Shown piece after piece: positions 5,450 through 7,291 of a DNA stretch of 7,291 nucleotides. The notes below the pieces were generated by a model. It worked only from the letters and a program-made list of their open reading frames with translations. It did not search any database and was not told the origin of the DNA. The stretch spans positions 1 through 7,291 of the forward strand of contig JACQXT010000138.1 of assembly GCA_016208665.1 (NCBI GenBank), written 5' to 3'. The stretch comes from Chitinivibrionia bacterium. Its GTDB lineage: Bacteria; Krumholzibacteriota; Krumholzibacteriia; WVZY01. The first letter of the stretch is position 1, and each line of letters starts with the position of its first letter. The position numbers and the translations under genes were made by a program.

Positions 5450-5968
5450 ATGAAACGCGCGCTTCTTTCGATCATGACGCTGATCTTCTTTTCAGCGTGT
5501 CCGATCTTAGCGTTTAGCGAGTCTGGCGCGGCAAAGACGTTTCTTATCCATGTCAAGAGCCCCATGACAAAGCATGACGCCCGGACCGTCTTTATCCCTC
5601 ACCTCGCCCTGAGCGCATTGCAGCAAGGCTACAGGGTGGTCATTCTTTTCGATGACGACGGAGTGTCGGCGATAAAAATCGGCGTATGGTACGGTGGGCA
5701 CACGACACCGCTCGACAAGACGGCGTTGCCGGAAGAGGAGCGTCGGGCCCTCGCTACCCTGCTTGGCGTTCCCGATCCAAGCCTTCCCGACAATTACGGC
5801 GATTTTGTCCGTTTCCTGAAGGGGAAAGGGGTTGAACTCTACGCAAATAAGATCGTGATGGAACTCCGGAATATCGGAGGCGAAAAGTACGACCACGCGG
5901 TGACGCCTGTCGGAATGGACAGGATGGTGGAGATATTGGGCGGGGCAACGATCTACGTGGCCTATTGA
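5450..5968 (+). CDS. Secreted DsrE/DsrF-like family protein lacking the sulfur-carrier Cys
   Basis: A 172-aa exported protein with a signal peptide (MKRALLSIMTLIFFSACPILAFS). Cleavage near residue 23 is likely; FSAC with Cys17 could instead serve as a weak lipobox. The mature part has the DsrE-like Rossmann-type pattern: KTFLIHVKSP (29-38), HLALSALQQGYRVVILFDDDGVSAIK (51-76), FLKGKGVELYANKIVMELRNIGG (122-144), and a C-terminal TPVGMDRMVEILGGATIYV. In sulfur-carrying DsrE relatives a Cys follows the GVxxY strand. Here that place reads ELYANK, and no Cys exists after the signal region, so persulfide transfer through Cys is not possible. Start: ATG 5450 with GGAG at 5437-5440; the in-frame ATG at 5429 lacks a good site and would add residues before the signal. 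It is third in the rightward cluster, 66 bp after seleno-rhodanese 2. The pairing with rhodaneses suggests sulfur chemistry by context. Confidence 0.75.
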   Translation: MKRALLSIMTLIFFSACPILAFSESGAAKTFLIHVKSPMTKHDARTVFIPHLALSALQQGYRVVILFDDDGVSAIKIGVWYGGHTTPLDKTALPEEERRALATLLGVPDPSLPDNYGDFVRFLKGKGVELYANKIVMELRNIGGEKYDHAVTPVGMDRMVEILGGATIYVAY

Positions 5969-6391
5969 TGCGGCGTGGGGAAGCTCTGGGGGAAAACAGG
6001 GTTCGGGAAAAGACGTGCCTGCGCTGAATCTCGAAACCGGCGACGAGAAGCGCCGCAGCAAGAACGCGCTGACGAGAAGGAAAATGCGGCTCGGCCTGCG
6101 GTCGGTTCAGTCCCTCTGAAAGAGTGCGTTCTTCATCGAGAAGCACTATCTTGAAAACGTCTTCACGGGCCTAGATGGGCGGACCACAACGGGAGGAGGG
6201 ATGCCGGAAAAGCTCCGATTGATCGCGTGCGACTTGGTGGCGGGCATGGCCAAGGACATGAAAAGGAGGGTGTGCGCTGGATGGCCCATGGGGCACGCTA
6301 AGAAAAAGTGCAAGAAAATCAACGCGACAGAAACCGGCTCGAATACATCGATGAAGGTGGTCAACGCAGTTGCCATCAAAGGAGGACAGCG
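5969..6391. other. 423-bp stretch with no convincing gene
   Basis: Between the DsrE-like stop and the next lipoprotein I see no gene I can support. The frame stays open for 61 codons after the DsrE TGA, but the residues (Arg/Gln/Glu-rich) resemble out-of-frame translation. An ATG at 6201 after GGGAGGAGGG has no spacer to the ribosome binding site, and its 100 codons run well into the following gene in another frame. A bulged hairpin, GTGC-g-TTCT/AGAA-GCAC, lies at 6124-6146 without a T-run. TTGAAA at 6151-6156 could be part of a promoter for the 6392 gene, but no good -10 follows. It may hold a long leader or decayed sequence. Confidence 0.5.
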
Positions 6392-6955
6392 ATGCGCTCG
6401 CCTTGGATCGTCAGGTGTATCGTCACGTTCACGTTGGTCTGCGCCGGCTGTGCCGCCGGGCGAGGTTCCGCCCTTAAATCTCCCGCGACTGATGCCGAGT
6501 TGATCGCGAACGCCATGTCCGCCGCCCCGAGAGCGGTTGCTGAGGCGGCCACGATCATGGCCACGGACGAAAAGGGCCAGTTGCGGGTTCTTCGCCAGGG
6601 CACCGGACCCTTTACCTGCCTTCCCGACAATCCGGAATCGCCCGGCAACGACCCGATGTGCGTGGACAAGGCCGGTATGGAATGGGCGAAAGCCTGGATG
6701 ACGAAGACTACCCCTCAGGCCGGCATGGTAGGATTCGGCTACATGCTCATGGGCGGCTCGGACGCCAGCAACGACGATCCCTATGCAAAGGGACCGGCGC
6801 CCGGAATGCGCTGGGTCGAAACGGGTCCACACGTCATGGTCTTCAACCCTGGCCCGATGATCGACGCTTATCCGAAGAAAGCTGACGATCCGAGGCAACC
6901 TTATGTGATGTGGGGGGACACGCCCTATCGGCATCTCATGATTCCGGTCCAGTGA
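6392..6955 (+). CDS. Lipoprotein of an uncharacterised secreted family
   Basis: A 187-aa predicted lipoprotein. A hydrophobic N-terminus (MRSPWIVRCIVTFTLVCAGC) ends in CAGC with Cys20 as the lipidation site; the -3 Cys is atypical. The mature protein begins with an Ala-rich helix (DAELIANAMSAAPRAVAEAATIM, 34-56). A compact domain follows, with Cys76 and Cys90 in GPFTCLPDN...DPMCVD (a likely disulfide) and the strongly patterned stretches MEWAKAWM, GYMLMGGSDASNDDPY, WVETGPHVMVFNP (141-153) and PYVMWGDTPYRHLMIPV (170-186). From memory this pattern occurs in many short secreted proteins annotated only as hypothetical; I know of no function. His147 and His181 are the only His residues in the conserved stretches and could bind a ligand or metal (speculative). 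The start is supported by AAAGGAGGA at 6378-6386; the longer frame from 6308 would bury the signal peptide. It is 423 bp from its upstream neighbour, so probably a separate transcript. Confidence 0.8.
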   Translation: MRSPWIVRCIVTFTLVCAGCAAGRGSALKSPATDAELIANAMSAAPRAVAEAATIMATDEKGQLRVLRQGTGPFTCLPDNPESPGNDPMCVDKAGMEWAKAWMTKTTPQAGMVGFGYMLMGGSDASNDDPYAKGPAPGMRWVETGPHVMVFNPGPMIDAYPKKADDPRQPYVMWGDTPYRHLMIPVQ

Positions 6956-6984
6956 GAATTCAACTGTCGGCAGCTTGAGCGAGA

Positions 6985-6999
6985 GAGCCCGGGGGGCTC
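6985..6999. terminator. GC hairpin between converging genes, possible terminator
   Basis: GAGCCC/GGGCTC forms a perfect 6-bp stem around GGG, about 30 bp after the lipoprotein stop and 22 bp beyond the stop of the converging ferritin-like gene. An alternative outer pairing, GCGAG/CTCGC, is also possible. There is no T-run on either side, so intrinsic termination would be weak. Confidence 0.35.
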
Positions 7000-7021
7000 G
7001 CCGCGCCCCCGCCGTTCCTGT

Positions 7022-7291
7022 TCAGAGGGCGGCGAGCTCCTTCTCGATCGCGTTGACGTGGCCCTTCTCGAACGCGGCCAGGTGGTCGAAGATCTTCTTC
7101 GCCCCCGGCTCCTTCGCGCGGGCCGAGGCGCCGGAGAACAGGTCGAACGCCTCCTTCTCCAGCAGGAGAGCCATCTGGAGGACTTCCCGGGCCGTCTTGA
7201 GGCCGCCGATCTTCCCGAGCAGCTCCCTGTGGGTCTCCTGGACGAGCTCGTCGATGTCCGGAAGCCCCTCCTTGCCGAGGATGTCCTTGTA
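7022..7291 (-). CDS. C-terminal part of a ferritin-like / rubrerythrin-type protein (partial)
   Basis: The final 89 residues of a leftward gene whose start lies beyond the right edge; the stop is TGA at 7024-7022. The visible part is helical and charged. It has TAREVLQMALLLEKEAFDLFSGASARA (33-59), then PGAKKIFDHLAAFEKGHVNAIEKELAAL (62-89). The helix with LEKEAFDLF and the helix with E75-K-G-H78 match the last two helices of a rubrerythrin-like four-helix bundle, where Glu and ExxH bind a di-iron centre. Such domains act in peroxide or iron handling. The N-terminal half is not visible. In some bacteria a ferritin-like C-terminus is fused to a rhodanese domain, which could fit this neighbourhood but cannot be judged here. 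Third codon positions are almost all G or C, more so than in the central genes. Confidence 0.75.
   Translation of the reverse strand, partial: YKDILGKEGLPDIDELVQETHRELLGKIGGLKTAREVLQMALLLEKEAFDLFSGASARAKEPGAKKIFDHLAAFEKGHVNAIEKELAAL

Noticed and set aside
5966..6154. Possible third Sec codon at the DsrE-like stop, since the frame stays open for 61 codons
   Set aside because: The DsrE-like domain is complete at the stop, no SECIS-like stem with the shared loop follows, and the extension is low-complexity Arg/Gln/Glu-rich sequence.
6201..6503. 100-codon plus-strand frame starting after GGGAGGAGGG
   Set aside because: The ribosome binding site touches the ATG with no spacer, the frame overlaps the start of the lipoprotein gene by over 100 nt in another frame, and no family is recognisable.
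6146..6934. 262-codon minus-strand open frame
   Set aside because: It is antisense to the lipoprotein at 6392-6955, Arg/His/Pro-rich and without domain or good start.

Overview
The window reads as a chromosomal segment of a selenocysteine-using bacterium with a Gram-negative style envelope. There are several Sec-type signal peptides and lipoboxes, strong AGGAG-type ribosome binding sites and fairly high GC. Desulfuromonadota, Nitrospirota or a similar group is possible, but the sequence does not fix the taxon. TAG, TAA and TGA all end genes here, so the code is the standard one apart from the two recoded UGA codons described below.

Layout. Positions 2-40 hold the last codons of a rightward gene. 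A leftward cluster follows, read from about 4340 down to 146. It contains a P2-type (SERCA/PMR1-like) Ca2+-transporting ATPase (4269-1513), a lipoprotein with a peptidase-MA-like HExxH zinc protease domain (1443-607) and a small secreted protein with two Yx[FWY]xxD repeats of the COG4315 type (562-146). From about 4441 a rightward cluster begins: two tandem exported rhodanese-like proteins (4495-4905 and 4967-5383) and a secreted DsrE-like protein (5450-5968). After about 420 bp with no convincing gene comes a lipoprotein of an uncharacterised secreted family (6392-6955). The right edge holds the C-terminal part of a leftward ferritin-like (rubrerythrin-type) protein (7291-7022).

Main discovery. 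Both rhodanese genes are interrupted in frame by TGA at the same position, two residues after the catalytic-position Cys (C-A-TGA-P and C-D-TGA-P). Each continues in the same frame for another 41 codons that encode the rest of the rhodanese domain. By hand alignment the two copies are more alike after the TGA than before it. Each TGA is followed at identical distance by a 7-bp hairpin with an AGUGU loop. The base of that stem covaries between copies (G-C versus A-U) through synonymous changes. This is what a pair of selenocysteine codons with bacterial SECIS elements should look like. I annotate both as full-length seleno-rhodaneses (136 and 138 aa) rather than as the truncated 94/96-aa proteins that a standard gene caller would produce.

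How the genes may work together (inference). The two seleno-rhodaneses and the DsrE-like protein would form an extracytoplasmic sulfur- or selenium-handling or redox module, built around a Cys-x-Sec centre. The divergent Ca2+-ATPase/protease/COG4315 cluster shares its intergenic control region. That region has back-to-back TTGACA elements in an inverted repeat, an 18-bp perfect palindrome and a second dyad, which suggests coordinated regulation of both sides by a factor not encoded in the window.
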